A stretch of 53,804 nt of DNA from contig CAZJAK010000006.1 in NCBI GenBank assembly GCA_964543935.1, forward strand, positions 1-53,804, in the 5' to 3' direction. Shown one piece after another: positions 23,652 to 31,997 of the stretch. Origin of the DNA: JAAYDK01 sp964543935 (GTDB lineage: Bacteria; Spirochaetota; Spirochaetia; Sphaerochaetales; Sphaerochaetaceae). Both the position numbers and the translations under genes were made by a program. The notes below the pieces were generated by a model that worked only from the letters and a program-made list of their open reading frames with translations, was not told the origin of the DNA and did not search any database. Position 1 is the first letter of the stretch; each line of letters opens with the position of its first letter.

Positions 23652-25163
23652 ATGGATAACTACGATGTCGCCATTATCGGAGCGGGTGTAGTTGGTTGTG
23701 CCATCGCCCGCAACCTTTCGCGTACGAACGCCATGGTGGTGGTGTTCGAGCGTGAAGCCGTTGTCGCCTTCGCGACAAGCGGCCGCAACAGCGGCGTGGT
23801 CCATTCGGGAATCCATTACACCCCCGGTTCGTTGCGGGCGATCTTGAATGTGGCCGGCAATGCCGCCTTGGAATCGGTCTGCAACGAGTTGAGTGTACCG
23901 TTCCAACGTATCGGCAAGCTTACAGTCGCCTTCAACGACACCCAAATCAACGAATTGGAACGCCTCAAACGCCAAGGTGAAGCCAACGGGGTGCCGAACT
24001 TGCGCCTGCTCGATCCACAGCAGATGAGAGCCATACAGCCGGGAGTGGCCGGTATCAAAGCCTTGTACAGCCCCTCGACCGGCATCGTCAATCCCATGGC
24101 CCTTACCATCGCCCTTGCCGAGCATGCCCACCACAACGAAGTCGTGTTTAAATTCCTCCATGAGGTGAAAGCGATCACTTTCCAAGCCGACTCTTCGATC
24201 GTGATCTCCTGCCTGACCACAGCGGGGACTGTGAAAACGAAAGCTTCTGTCGTGGTCAACTGCGCTGGACTTCATGCTGCCGAAATTGCGGCCATGAGCG
24301 GATGGAACGAACACCCCGTCTATCCATGCCGGGGTGAGTATTATGTGCTGGACAACCGCCTGAAGGACGAGTTGTCCGCGCTCGTCTATCCGGTGCCCAG
24401 CGCCCACAGCGGGGGTTTGGGAATCCATTTGACCAAGACGACAGAGGGCAACATCCTCATCGGGCCAAGCAACGAGTACATCGAAGATAACGACGACACC
24501 GCTTCTACGAGAAGCATCATGGATGTGCTCAAGCAGGAGGGCAGCGCATTGCTTCCTTCTCTGGCGACGAGCGACTTTATCCGTTCGTTTGCCGGACTCA
24601 GGCCAAAATTGACTCCCCCGGCTGTCGGCGGGTACCGCGATTTCATCATCGCAGGCCAACCGGGCCATGACAACATCATCCATTTGATGGGGATTGAGAG
24701 CCCCGGGTTGACTTCTGCCGTCGCTATCGCAGACCGAGTACGGGATATGATCCGCTCAATCATTGAACTGAAAGATAAAAAAGACTGGAAGCCAACCTTC
24801 ACTGATGGACCTGGAATCTACCGGAGACCCTATCCGTTGTCACATTACCCGTTGGAAGAACGCTTGAACCATATCGCCACCGATGCCGATTTCGGGACAA
24901 TAGTATGTCGTTGCGAGCAGATTTCCAAGGCGGAGATACTGTCGGCTGCCAAACGGATCTTCGGCCCCGTCACCATCGTCGGAATCAAGAACCGCTGCAG
25001 GATTTCCACGGGCCGTTGCCAAGGAGGATTCTGCTTGCCGCGTATCGTAACGCTGCTTCATGACGAGTTGGGCATGCCGCTCGATGAGATCGTGTTGAAA
25101 GGACCCCAGTCGGCCTTGACCGCAGGCGCCTTGCGCCTAGGAGGAAGTGGCCATGTCGAATAA
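23652..25163 (+). CDS. GlpA-like FAD-dependent dehydrogenase with BFD-type iron-sulphur domain
   Basis: 503 residues. DAO-fold flavoenzyme resembling subunit A of anaerobic glycerol-3-phosphate dehydrogenase or related hydroxy-acid oxidases. N-terminal FAD motif IIGAGVVGCAIARNL (about 8-22), TSGRNSGVVHSGIHY for flavin and substrate contact, and a C-terminal bacterioferredoxin-like [2Fe-2S] domain with CRCEQ and C-x5-C-x4-C in RCRISTGRCQGGFC. First of three overlapping genes whose combination (GlpA-like, NAD/FAD oxidoreductase, DUF1667) is common in anaerobes. Glycerol-3-phosphate is the likeliest substrate, but no glpF, glpK or glpC is nearby. Start ATG 23652 lacks a ribosome site (see the promoter entry). 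Confidence 0.8.
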   Translation: MDNYDVAIIGAGVVGCAIARNLSRTNAMVVVFEREAVVAFATSGRNSGVVHSGIHYTPGSLRAILNVAGNAALESVCNELSVPFQRIGKLTVAFNDTQINELERLKRQGEANGVPNLRLLDPQQMRAIQPGVAGIKALYSPSTGIVNPMALTIALAEHAHHNEVVFKFLHEVKAITFQADSSIVISCLTTAGTVKTKASVVVNCAGLHAAEIAAMSGWNEHPVYPCRGEYYVLDNRLKDELSALVYPVPSAHSGGLGIHLTKTTEGNILIGPSNEYIEDNDDTASTRSIMDVLKQEGSALLPSLATSDFIRSFAGLRPKLTPPAVGGYRDFIIAGQPGHDNIIHLMGIESPGLTSAVAIADRVRDMIRSIIELKDKKDWKPTFTDGPGIYRRPYPLSHYPLEERLNHIATDADFGTIVCRCEQISKAEILSAAKRIFGPVTIVGIKNRCRISTGRCQGGFCLPRIVTLLHDELGMPLDEIVLKGPQSALTAGALRLGGSGHVE

Positions 25164-26397
25164 CCGCATCGTCGATGTGTTGATCATCGGGGCAGGTCCG
25201 GCCGGGATGGCGGCAGCTCTGGCCGCATCGTCTGCAGGAGCAGACGTGTTGTTGGTGGAACGCGACACACGGCTGGGGGGCATCCTCCCCCAATGCATCC
25301 ATAATGGGTTCGGCCTGCATCGCTATTCAGAAGAGCTGACCGGGCCCGAATACGCCCAACGTGACATCGAGGCTTTGCACCACAGTGATGTGGAAATTCA
25401 GTGTGGGACCTTCGCCCTTGAATTATCCCAAAACGACGATCTTTTCAGTATTCTGTTGGTCTCAACCGGTTCTGCTCGGCGCCAGTTGTCTCGCTCGGTG
25501 GTACTCGCCATGGGATGCCGTGAGCGGACGGCAGGGGCCATCTCCCTGCCCGGGGCCCGTCCGGCTGGCATCTATACCGCCGGGGCCGCCCAACGGATGA
25601 TGAATATCCAGAACCTCAGTGTAGGCCGCAGCGCTGTCATCGTCGGTTCGGGCGACATCGGACTGATCATGGCCAGGCGGATGACCCTTGAGGGGGCCCG
25701 GGTGGAGGCTGTCACCGAGATCATGCCGTATCCAGGTGGTTTGGCACGCAACGTCCATCAGTGCCTGCACGACTTCGGCATCCCTCTGTACCTGTCGACC
25801 GGTATCGCCGATGTCTATGGAAGGAAACGGGTCGAGGGCGTGCGCATCGCCCCACTGACTCGCGAAGGCCAGCTCGACCTAGCCAAAGCAACCGACATGG
25901 CTTGCGACACGATTTTGCTTTCAGTCGGCCTTATCCCGGAAAATGAGCTGACAAGGCGTTGCGGGGTGATGCTTGATCCGCGCACCCAAGGCGCCATGGT
26001 TGACGCAACCTGCATGACCACGGTCGCCGGCGTGTTCGCCTGCGGCAATGTGCTGCACGTCCACGATGTCGCCGACCATGTCACCGAGGAAGGTGCTCTG
26101 GCCGGGATGGCGGCAGCCGGATGGGCCTCCAGACCAGCACCGGCCTCCCGCATGGCACCTGTTGCTTGTTCACAAGACATCCGCTATGTGGTTCCGCAAC
26201 GGATAACCCATTGTGGCAAGACATTGTTGTCTTTGCGTGTGAGTCGGGTGCGGCCCCAAGGGCGCTTGGTCGTGCGGCAAAAGGATGTGGTCCTGGCCAG
26301 CAAGGCCTTCATCCGGTTGCATCCGTCAGAGATGGTGAGGTTGGAGGTGGATATCCCTGAATTGGCCCCATTGGAGGTTTCGTATGGACACGAATGA
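25153..26397 (+). CDS. FAD/NAD(P)-dependent oxidoreductase partner of the GlpA-like protein
   Basis: 414 residues. Pyridine-nucleotide-disulphide-oxidoreductase fold with two dinucleotide motifs: LIIGAGPAGMAAALA (about 10-24) for FAD and VIVGSGDIGLIMARR (about 160-175) for NAD(P)H. CGNVLHVHDVADHVTEEG near residue 300 holds the flavin-contact segment. No redox CxxC of the thioredoxin-reductase type is present. It probably transfers electrons from the GlpA-like subunit to NAD or another acceptor. Start ATG 25153 has TAGGAGGAAG 5 bases upstream and overlaps the previous stop by 11 bases; its own end overlaps the DUF1667 gene by 14 bases. Confidence 0.8.
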   Translation: MSNNRIVDVLIIGAGPAGMAAALAASSAGADVLLVERDTRLGGILPQCIHNGFGLHRYSEELTGPEYAQRDIEALHHSDVEIQCGTFALELSQNDDLFSILLVSTGSARRQLSRSVVLAMGCRERTAGAISLPGARPAGIYTAGAAQRMMNIQNLSVGRSAVIVGSGDIGLIMARRMTLEGARVEAVTEIMPYPGGLARNVHQCLHDFGIPLYLSTGIADVYGRKRVEGVRIAPLTREGQLDLAKATDMACDTILLSVGLIPENELTRRCGVMLDPRTQGAMVDATCMTTVAGVFACGNVLHVHDVADHVTEEGALAGMAAAGWASRPAPASRMAPVACSQDIRYVVPQRITHCGKTLLSLRVSRVRPQGRLVVRQKDVVLASKAFIRLHPSEMVRLEVDIPELAPLEVSYGHE

Positions 26398-26733
26398 CGG
26401 CTTTGCCTGCATCATCTGCCCGCGGGGGTGCCATATCGAGACCGATCAAGCAGGTGCGCCGATTGGAGCCCGCTGTGCGAGAGGTCTCGCTTGGGCTGTG
26501 CAGGAATTGGAACAGCCAAAAAGGATCGTGTGCACCAGCATGCTGGTGACGGGTGGAACACAACCATTGGTCAGTGTCAAAACAGATCGCCCGGTAGCCC
26601 GCGAGAGCATGAAGTCGATTGTGAGTTTCATCAGCGGCATGACGGTCACGGCTCCGATCGGGATGTACCAAGTACTGGTCGAAAACCCGGCCGGAATTGC
26701 CTGCAACCTGCTCGCCACCCAACCGGTTGCCTC
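26384..26733 (+). CDS. DUF1667 protein, cut by the assembly gap
   Basis: 116 codons visible before the N run; family members are about this length, so little is missing. Four cysteines near the N terminus, C9-x2-C12-x3-C16 and C31, in CIICPRGCHIE and ARCARG, suggest an iron-sulphur site. Members of this family almost always follow a GlpA-like dehydrogenase and a flavoprotein, as here, and are probably the third, iron-sulphur subunit of that complex. Start ATG 26384 has GGAGG 7 bases upstream. The exact stop is hidden by the gap. Confidence 0.75.
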
Positions 26734-26833
26734 NNNNNNNNNNNNNNNNNNNNNNNNNNNNNNNNNNNNNNNNNNNNNNNNNNNNNNNNNNNNNNNNNNN
26801 NNNNNNNNNNNNNNNNNNNNNNNNNNNNNNNNN
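26734..26833. other. Assembly gap of 100 N
   Basis: Exactly 100 N, the usual placeholder length, so the true distance is unknown. It separates the DUF1667 gene from a tRNA gene. Confidence 0.95.
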
Positions 26834-26917
26834 TGCCGAAGAACGGACTTGAACCGTCACGCTTGTGAAGGCGAGGGATTTTAAGTCCCTTGTGTCTACC
26901 TATTCCACCACTTCGGC
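26834..26917 (-). tRNA. tRNA-Leu(UAA)
   Basis: Complete cloverleaf on the minus strand: 7-base acceptor arms GCCGAAG and CTTCGGC plus discriminator A (26834), a long variable arm typical of class II tRNAs, and T-loop GTTCAAGTC. The anticodon loop CTTAAAA places UAA at 26881-26883, reading UUA codons. The assembly gap begins directly after the discriminator base, so an encoded CCA cannot be checked. Confidence 0.95.
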
Positions 26918-27010
26918 CCTTGTGCCATACTAACTTCCCTGCCCTCTTTCGTCAACTGAAGCCAATCTGCTTCTTGTAGCTTGTCCCGCATTCAATTATT
27001 ATGGAGGCCC

Positions 27011-27706
27011 ATGGACAAGAGTAAGACAAAAGGCATCGACGAAGATTCCTTGAAGGCCTTGCAGGAGAATCTTCCATTCTGGAATTCATTGGATGTAACC
27101 AAGCGGGAATTATTGGCTGGAGCCACTGCCCGCTTTGGATATCCGCGGGGAGCCATGCTCCATCAGGACCGCTCCGAATGTACCGGACTGGTTATGGTCT
27201 TGCACGGTCGTTTACGTATCTACATTGTCTCGGATGCTGGCAAGGAAATCACCTTGTATCGCTTGTTTGAACGGGATGTGTGCATCTTGTCAGCCTCATG
27301 CCTCATTCGCAACATCACCTTCGATGTCCATGTCCAGACCGAAACCGAAGCTGTCGTACTGCGCATCCCGACCGACACTTATCAGCGTTTGGCGGCACAA
27401 GACCCGCTTGTTCAGGATTTCACCAACCAGCTGGTCTCATCGCGTTTTTCCGATGTGATGTGGGTGGTGGAGCAAGTGGTGTTCATGAGTCTTGACCGCC
27501 GTTTGGCCATGCATTTGCTGGAAGCTGCCGCCATGAGTGGCAGTGATACCGTCACCACCACACATGAAGCCATCGCACGCGACCTGGGCAGCGCTCGTGA
27601 GGTCGTCACCCGTATGCTGAACCGTTTCCAAGAGGAACGGCTCGTGACCGTCGGCCGCGGGACGGTCACGTTGACCGATCGAGATGGTCTGTATGCGTTG
27701 ACCTGA
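27011..27706 (+). CDS. Crp/Fnr-family transcription regulator
   Basis: 231 residues. N-terminal cyclic-nucleotide-binding-like beta barrel (about 20-135) and C-terminal winged helix with recognition segment HEAIARDLGSAREVVTRMLNRF (about 178-200). The four-cysteine iron-sulphur motif of true FNR is absent; C57, C91 and C97 are present, the last two in the CILSASC segment shared by a group of anaerobe regulators often near redox genes. The effector is unknown. Start ATG 27011 is preceded by GGAGG with only three bases between; an upstream frame from 26981 has no site. It converges with trxA with no intervening base. Confidence 0.85.
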   Translation: MDKSKTKGIDEDSLKALQENLPFWNSLDVTKRELLAGATARFGYPRGAMLHQDRSECTGLVMVLHGRLRIYIVSDAGKEITLYRLFERDVCILSASCLIRNITFDVHVQTETEAVVLRIPTDTYQRLAAQDPLVQDFTNQLVSSRFSDVMWVVEQVVFMSLDRRLAMHLLEAAAMSGSDTVTTTHEAIARDLGSAREVVTRMLNRFQEERLVTVGRGTVTLTDRDGLYALT

Positions 27707-28021
27707 TCAGATGCCCAACATTTTCTTGAGCATGCCTTCGTTGCGCACGCCCACTTGCTTGGTCGCTGGCTTGCCGTCTTTGAACACGACCAAAGTCGGG
27801 ATGCTCATCACCCCGTATTGCATGGCTAGTTCTTGCTCGTTGTCCACATCGACCTTGCAAACCTTGGCTTGTCCGTTAGCGAGGTTCTTGTCGAAGGCAT
27901 CCAAGATCTCGCCTTGAATTCGGCAAGGCCCGCACCAGGCTGCCCAAAAGTCGACCAGTACGGGAACGGAGGATTTCAAGACTTCTTGTTCGAATGTTGA
28001 TTCAGTCACATGGGTTATCAT
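27707..28021 (-). CDS. trxA: Thioredoxin
   Basis: 104 residues. Small disulphide reductase with the active site WCGPC (C30, C33) and the cis-proline in MSIPTLVVF. The residue after the second cysteine is Arg followed by Ile-Gln, slightly unlike the usual CGPCK/RMIAP, so the loop lacks the common proline. Start ATG 28021 has GGAG 8 bases upstream. It is transcribed toward the Crp/Fnr gene and their stop codons touch. The matching reductase trxB lies at 35320-36282. Confidence 0.93.
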   Translation of the reverse strand: MITHVTESTFEQEVLKSSVPVLVDFWAAWCGPCRIQGEILDAFDKNLANGQAKVCKVDVDNEQELAMQYGVMSIPTLVVFKDGKPATKQVGVRNEGMLKKMLGI

Positions 28022-28175
28022 AGTAGCTCTCCTTTGGTTTATGCATGTTCAGGGCGTGGCGTTCATCCACACCGTGCCTAATGATGCATGAAATGAATGG
28101 ACAACACCGTGACCTTATCACCAAAAATTATTTCATTCGCCCCTGCTTATTCATCGTCAGGATTGTCCTCCTCTC

Positions 28176-28204
28176 TTGCCTGTTTGTTTGCCATGGCGTA
28201 GGAT
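28176..28204 (+). promoter_or_regulatory. Candidate leaderless promoter of the TatD-like gene
   Basis: TTGCCT (28176-28181), 17-base spacer, TAGGAT (28199-28204), then GCCGGC and the ATG at 28211. Confidence 0.5.
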
Positions 28205-28210
28205 GCCGGC

Positions 28211-29038
28211 ATGGAACTACCCACTGTATCCCTCAAGGGCATGATCGATTCACACTTTCACCTGTCTGAGTTGGCCAAACGGGGTGTCGATCCACTGCAG
28301 GTGCTCTGTCGTTTGGAAGAACTGGGTTTCGGTGGAGGAATGGACATCGGCATCGATGCCGACGATGCGTTTGACAGAATCGCCGCTGTCGCTGGTCATC
28401 CGTTGATCAGGATAGCGGCGGGCATCGGTCCGTGGGGAGCACAGGAAGGCCTCGACCTCGAATCGACGGTGGAACGTGCCGTACAACGGTGGCGCACCCT
28501 CCCTATCGACTGCATCGGTGAAATCGGGCTTGATTTCCATTGGAACTACGGTACCGTGCAGCGGCAGCTCCAGTTGTTCGAGCTTCAGTTGGATGCAGCC
28601 CAAGATATTGGTTTGCCGGTTGCGATTCATTCTCGCGATGCCGACGAAGCACTCTTGGGGATCATCTCCAAGCGTGAGTTTCCTCATGGGGGCATCCTCC
28701 ATTGTTTCTCTTCCTCTTTGCAAGTTGCCAAGACTGCTTGGGAGCGCAATTTGATGATCTCATTCGCAGGGCCGGTCACCTATAAAAATTCGAGCGCATT
28801 GACCGATGTGCTTTGCCGAGTTCCCGATCATGCATTGCTAGTGGAGACTGACAGCCCCTACCTCCCCCCACAGCCGATGCGGGGGAAAACAAATACCCCG
28901 GAAGCAATCGTATATGTCTACCAACGTGTCGCACAGCTACGTGCAGTGCCGCTCGATGTGTTGGTCAGGCTCGTCGGGAGGAATTTTGAACGGGTCATCG
29001 GCCCGATCGCACGACACGCTGCATTGGCAGCTCGATGA
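28211..29038 (+). CDS. TatD-family metal-dependent hydrolase
   Basis: 275 residues. TIM-barrel metal hydrolase; relatives act as 3'-5' DNA exonucleases or D-aminoacyl-tRNA/other esterases. Metal ligands visible: DSHFHL (about 13-18), GEIGLDFHWN (about 103-112), IHSRDADEALL, GILHCFSSS and VETDSPYLPP near residue 218. Start ATG 28211 lacks a Shine-Dalgarno sequence and follows a -10 hexamer by 6 bases, suggesting a leaderless mRNA. Its last 44 bases overlap the end of the convergent membrane-anchored gene. Confidence 0.85.
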   Translation: MELPTVSLKGMIDSHFHLSELAKRGVDPLQVLCRLEELGFGGGMDIGIDADDAFDRIAAVAGHPLIRIAAGIGPWGAQEGLDLESTVERAVQRWRTLPIDCIGEIGLDFHWNYGTVQRQLQLFELQLDAAQDIGLPVAIHSRDADEALLGIISKREFPHGGILHCFSSSLQVAKTAWERNLMISFAGPVTYKNSSALTDVLCRVPDHALLVETDSPYLPPQPMRGKTNTPEAIVYVYQRVAQLRAVPLDVLVRLVGRNFERVIGPIARHAALAAR

Positions 29039-29879
29039 CGGTGCCGGCATCTGCGTGCTGGCCCTTGAAACCAAGGATGGGCGAGATGGAATCGACCAGG
29101 TCGTCGGCAGTCCATGCTTCCAAGGCATCGCTGGGAATTGAATTTTTGTACATTCCGTCGACAATCCAGCGCAAGCCCACCGCAATGGGATCGACGGCGT
29201 AGCCATCCAGTGACCTCGCTGCCGGAGCCGCGACCGTCTGCACTCCCAGGGCATGCAGCCGTTGAAGGTGGCTGTATATCAAGGTGGTTGTCAATTGCCC
29301 GCTCTGTACGACAACCGTGGGGACGGCAGGCTGCAGCGAAGCTAGCATCGCCTCGGCGATTGCAACCGAATCAGGGTTGTCGCCATCGAAGAGCAAAGCA
29401 ACCGGCAGCATGCCGGCGTCCATCTGTTTCTTCAGCAAGTCCGCCACATCCAACCACACAGGATCCACGGTTGCCGAGACGAGCAGGAAATCGAAGGGAA
29501 CCTTCGAACCGGCTGCCCCGATGCCGATCGTCAGCGCTTGCATATCGGACAACTTCACGTCCTGCCCTTGGCACGCAACGGTGGCCATGGGGCTGAAGAG
29601 GATGGCCCTCACTTGCTTGGCCGATGCTGCGTTACCGATTTCTTCGGAGAGCCGCAATGGATCGGCCAGCACGTCGTACGGGAGGACCAGCAGTGAGGAA
29701 CGCCACCCGCGAACCAACAAGGCCATCCTGTCCTGGAGTCCAATCATGCTTTCGCCATAACGCGGGTCACAGGCGAACACCACCACGGGCAGGTTGATGA
29801 ACACCACTGTACTTGTGAGAATCAAAACAAGGAGGATCGCCAGTACGATGATTTTCCCATTGAGCTGGAATTCAGGCAT
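28995..29879 (-). CDS. Membrane-anchored periplasmic protein with binding-protein-like fold, unknown
   Basis: 294 residues. One uncleaved N-terminal transmembrane segment (about 9-31), then a soluble domain of alternating strands and helices (VRAILFSPMATVAC, VPFDFLLVSATVDP, GMLPVALLFDGDNPD, PTVVVQSGQ) that resembles a type I periplasmic binding protein. No sugar-specific motif can be named. Start ATG 29879 follows a strong promoter whose -10 ends 6 bases earlier; AAGGT is three bases from the ATG, too close for an ordinary ribosome site. The 3' end overlaps the convergent TatD gene. It is not near any transporter gene. Confidence 0.65.
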   Translation of the reverse strand: MPEFQLNGKIIVLAILLVLILTSTVVFINLPVVVFACDPRYGESMIGLQDRMALLVRGWRSSLLVLPYDVLADPLRLSEEIGNAASAKQVRAILFSPMATVACQGQDVKLSDMQALTIGIGAAGSKVPFDFLLVSATVDPVWLDVADLLKKQMDAGMLPVALLFDGDNPDSVAIAEAMLASLQPAVPTVVVQSGQLTTTLIYSHLQRLHALGVQTVAAPAARSLDGYAVDPIAVGLRWIVDGMYKNSIPSDALEAWTADDLVDSISPILGFKGQHADAGTVIELPMQRVVRSGR

Positions 29880-29885
29880 GACCTT

Positions 29886-29914
29886 ACTGTAGCGTGGGCC
29901 TCAGTGGCGGTCAA
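29886..29914 (-). promoter_or_regulatory. Leaderless-type promoter of the anchored unknown protein
   Basis: Minus strand TTGACC (29909-29914), 17-base spacer, TACAGT (29886-29891), then 6 bases to the ATG. One of the two best-matched examples of this geometry in the window. Confidence 0.6.
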
Positions 29915-29954
29915 CCACAGCAGGGAGGAGACGATGTCTTCCTGCTTACCTTAT

Positions 29955-29984
29955 TGACCAATGGTGCGCAAAAGCGCTACAGTT
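29955..29984 (+). promoter_or_regulatory. fba promoter
   Basis: TTGACC (29955-29960), 18-base spacer, TACAGT (29979-29984), about 40 bases before the fba start, which has a normal AAGGAG site. Confidence 0.6.
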
Positions 29985-30023
29985 TTTCCATCTTGTGCGC
30001 TACATGATAAGGAGTAAGAACAT

Positions 30024-31016
30024 ATGGTCTCTTACAAGGAACTTGGCTTGGTGAATACCCGTGCGATGTTCGCAAAAGCCGTCAAGGGCGGTTACGCGGT
30101 ACCGGCCTACAATTTCAACAACCTCGAGCAGTTGCAGGCAATCATCCAAGCTTGTGTGGAAACCCGCTCGCCAGTTATCCTGCAGGTTTCCAAGGGTGCG
30201 CGCGATTATGCCAACATCAATCTGCTGCGGAATATGGTCAAGGGAGCATCGGAATATGCCCTGCAGTTGGGTTACGCCATCCCCATCGTGCTTCACCTCG
30301 ATCATGGCGACAGTTTTGAGACCTGCAAGGATTGCATCGACAATGGTTTCTCCTCGGTCATGATCGATGGCTCGCACCTGCCCTACGACCAGAATATCGC
30401 ATTGACCAAGCGCGTCGTACAGTACGCCCACGAGCACGACGTGACCGTTGAAGGTGAACTCGGTGTGTTGGCCGGAATCGAGGATGCCGTAGTCGCCGAA
30501 CATTCAACCTATACCCAACCCTCGGAAGTCATCGATTTCGTCTCCAAGACCGGAGTCGATTCGTTGGCGATCTCGATCGGTACCAGCCACGGCGCCAACA
30601 AGTTCAAGCCGGAGCAATGCAAGCGCAACGCCGAAGGGATTTTGATCCCTCCCCCGCTCAGGTTCGACATCCTCGAGGAAATCGAGAAAAAGTTGCCGGG
30701 CTTCCCCATTGTCCTGCATGGATCGTCCTCTGTGCCCCAAAAGTACGTCAAGATGATCAACGAGTACGGCGGCAAGCTGAAAGACTCGGTGGGAATCCCC
30801 GAAGAACAGTTGCGTCGGGCCGCGAAGTCGGCCGTGTGCAAGATCAATATCGACAGCGACGGCCGGCTGGCCATGACCGCCATGATCAGGAAGGTCCTGA
30901 TCGACAAACCTGGCGAGTTCGATCCTCGCAAATATCTTGGACCGGCCAGGGACGCCTTGCGCGACATGTACAAGGATAAAAACATCAACGTGCTCGGTTC
31001 TGCCAATCAAGCTTGA
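30024..31016 (+). CDS. fba: Fructose-bisphosphate aldolase, class II
   Basis: 330 residues. Zinc-dependent aldolase of glycolysis and gluconeogenesis, interconverting fructose 1,6-bisphosphate with dihydroxyacetone phosphate and glyceraldehyde 3-phosphate. Family signature LHLDHGDSFETCKDCID (about 92-108) holds the zinc histidine and base; EGELGVLAG, SIGTSHGANK and LHGSSSVPQ supply further metal and phosphate contacts. Start ATG 30024 has AAGGAG 11 bases upstream. Single-gene unit with its own promoter and a strong terminator. Confidence 0.95.
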   Translation: MVSYKELGLVNTRAMFAKAVKGGYAVPAYNFNNLEQLQAIIQACVETRSPVILQVSKGARDYANINLLRNMVKGASEYALQLGYAIPIVLHLDHGDSFETCKDCIDNGFSSVMIDGSHLPYDQNIALTKRVVQYAHEHDVTVEGELGVLAGIEDAVVAEHSTYTQPSEVIDFVSKTGVDSLAISIGTSHGANKFKPEQCKRNAEGILIPPPLRFDILEEIEKKLPGFPIVLHGSSSVPQKYVKMINEYGGKLKDSVGIPEEQLRRAAKSAVCKINIDSDGRLAMTAMIRKVLIDKPGEFDPRKYLGPARDALRDMYKDKNINVLGSANQA

Positions 31017-31037
31017 AGCCGAACCTTGGATTCATAC

Positions 31038-31075
31038 AAGAAACCCCCGCAAAGCGTCTTGCACGGGGGTTTCTT
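31038..31075 (+). terminator. Intrinsic terminator of fba
   Basis: 12-base-pair stem AAGAAACCCCCG (31038-31049) with CGGGGGTTTCTT (31064-31075) and a 14-base loop, followed by a pyrimidine run. Confidence 0.8.
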
Positions 31076-31079
31076 CCCT

Positions 31080-31108
31080 TTGACTCGTACATACCCATAT
31101 GCTATAGT
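31080..31108 (+). promoter_or_regulatory. Promoter of infC-rpmI-rplT
   Basis: TTGACT (31080-31085), 17-base spacer, TATAGT (31103-31108). The leader of about 60 bases has a small TCCCG-TAT-CGGGA hairpin near its start. Confidence 0.65.
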
Positions 31109-31175
31109 GGTCCCGTATCGGGATTCGGGCGAGACTTTCCAATGATGATGTTTCCTAGAGACACGAGGAGTGCGA

Positions 31176-31706
31176 TTGGCTACTAAAGATTTACGGATCA
31201 ATAGACAGATCCGGGCTAGAGAGGTGTTCGTAATCGACGCCGACGGGGTTCAAAAAGGCGTGATGAACGTTTTCGCCGCCATAGAGCTTGCCGAGCAAGC
31301 CGGGCTTGACCTTGTGGAGGTCTCGCCAAATGCCGATCCTCCCGTTTGTAAGATCCTAGATTTCGGCAAGTACCGCTATGAGCAAGAGAAGCGTGTCCGT
31401 GAAGCGAAGAAGAACCAAACGGTCATCAAGATCAAGGAAATCCGGATGCAACCCAAGATCGAGAAACACGATCTTGAGTTCAAGACGAAGTTCATCACCG
31501 AATTCTTGAACGAAGGCAACAAAGTCAAGATTTCGGTCCGTTTCCGAGGCCGGGAGCTTGCCCACCCCGAATTGGGTAAAGCAGTGCTCGACAGCATACT
31601 TGAACTTCTCACCCAAAATGGAGTAGGCTACATTTTGGACCGTTCAGCGCTGATGGAAGGCAAGATGATGTCGATCATGATCAGTCCTTCCAAAAGCAAA
31701 AAATAA
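31176..31706 (+). CDS. infC: Translation initiation factor IF-3
   Basis: 176 residues. Binds the 30S subunit, checks start codons and keeps subunits apart. N-domain LRINRQIRAREVFVID, linker rich in Lys/Glu (YEQEKRVREAKKNQ), and C-domain KEIRMQPKIEKHDLEFK are all present. The start codon appears to be TTG at 31176, five bases after GAGGAG; a GTG two codons earlier would overlap that site, and the family N terminus (ATKDLRIN) fits TTG. A rare start is typical for infC and allows IF-3 to repress its own translation. First gene of the classical infC-rpmI-rplT operon. Confidence 0.93.
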   Translation: MATKDLRINRQIRAREVFVIDADGVQKGVMNVFAAIELAEQAGLDLVEVSPNADPPVCKILDFGKYRYEQEKRVREAKKNQTVIKIKEIRMQPKIEKHDLEFKTKFITEFLNEGNKVKISVRFRGRELAHPELGKAVLDSILELLTQNGVGYILDRSALMEGKMMSIMISPSKSKK

Positions 31707-31784
31707 CGCAAACATCCCGTAGGGGTGGATATATCAGTGCAGCTCCAAGGGTTCTTGTTCCTTGTGGGCGCGAAAGAGGGTAAC

Positions 31785-31985
31785 ATGCCTAAAATGAAAA
31801 CAAGAAAAGCCGCTTCCAAGCGGTTCAAGGTCACGGGCTCAGGCAAGGTCCGCTACAAGAAAGCGGGCCTTCGGCACATCCTGACGAAGAAGAACGCCAA
31901 GCGCAAGCGGGACCTCCGCCATGCCGGCGTACTCGACGCTACCGAAGTAAAGATCGTCAAGGTCCTGCTTCCGTACGAATTCTAA
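31785..31985 (+). CDS. rpmI: Large ribosomal subunit protein bL35
   Basis: 66 residues, strongly basic. MPKMKTRKAASKRFKVTGSG is the family start, followed by HILTKKNAKRKRDLR. Start ATG 31785 has AGAGGG 7 bases upstream; a longer frame from 31725 is not used. Separated from infC by 78 bases, which in this operon can carry the regulatory target of the L20 protein, but no such fold was confirmed by eye. Confidence 0.97.
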   Translation: MPKMKTRKAASKRFKVTGSGKVRYKKAGLRHILTKKNAKRKRDLRHAGVLDATEVKIVKVLLPYEF

Positions 31986-31997
31986 AGGAGGCCTGAC

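Noticed and set aside
28022..28210. Small open frame between trxA and tatD (plus strand from 28045)
   Set aside because: It overlaps the trxA upstream region, has no ribosome site and a translation with no conserved features.
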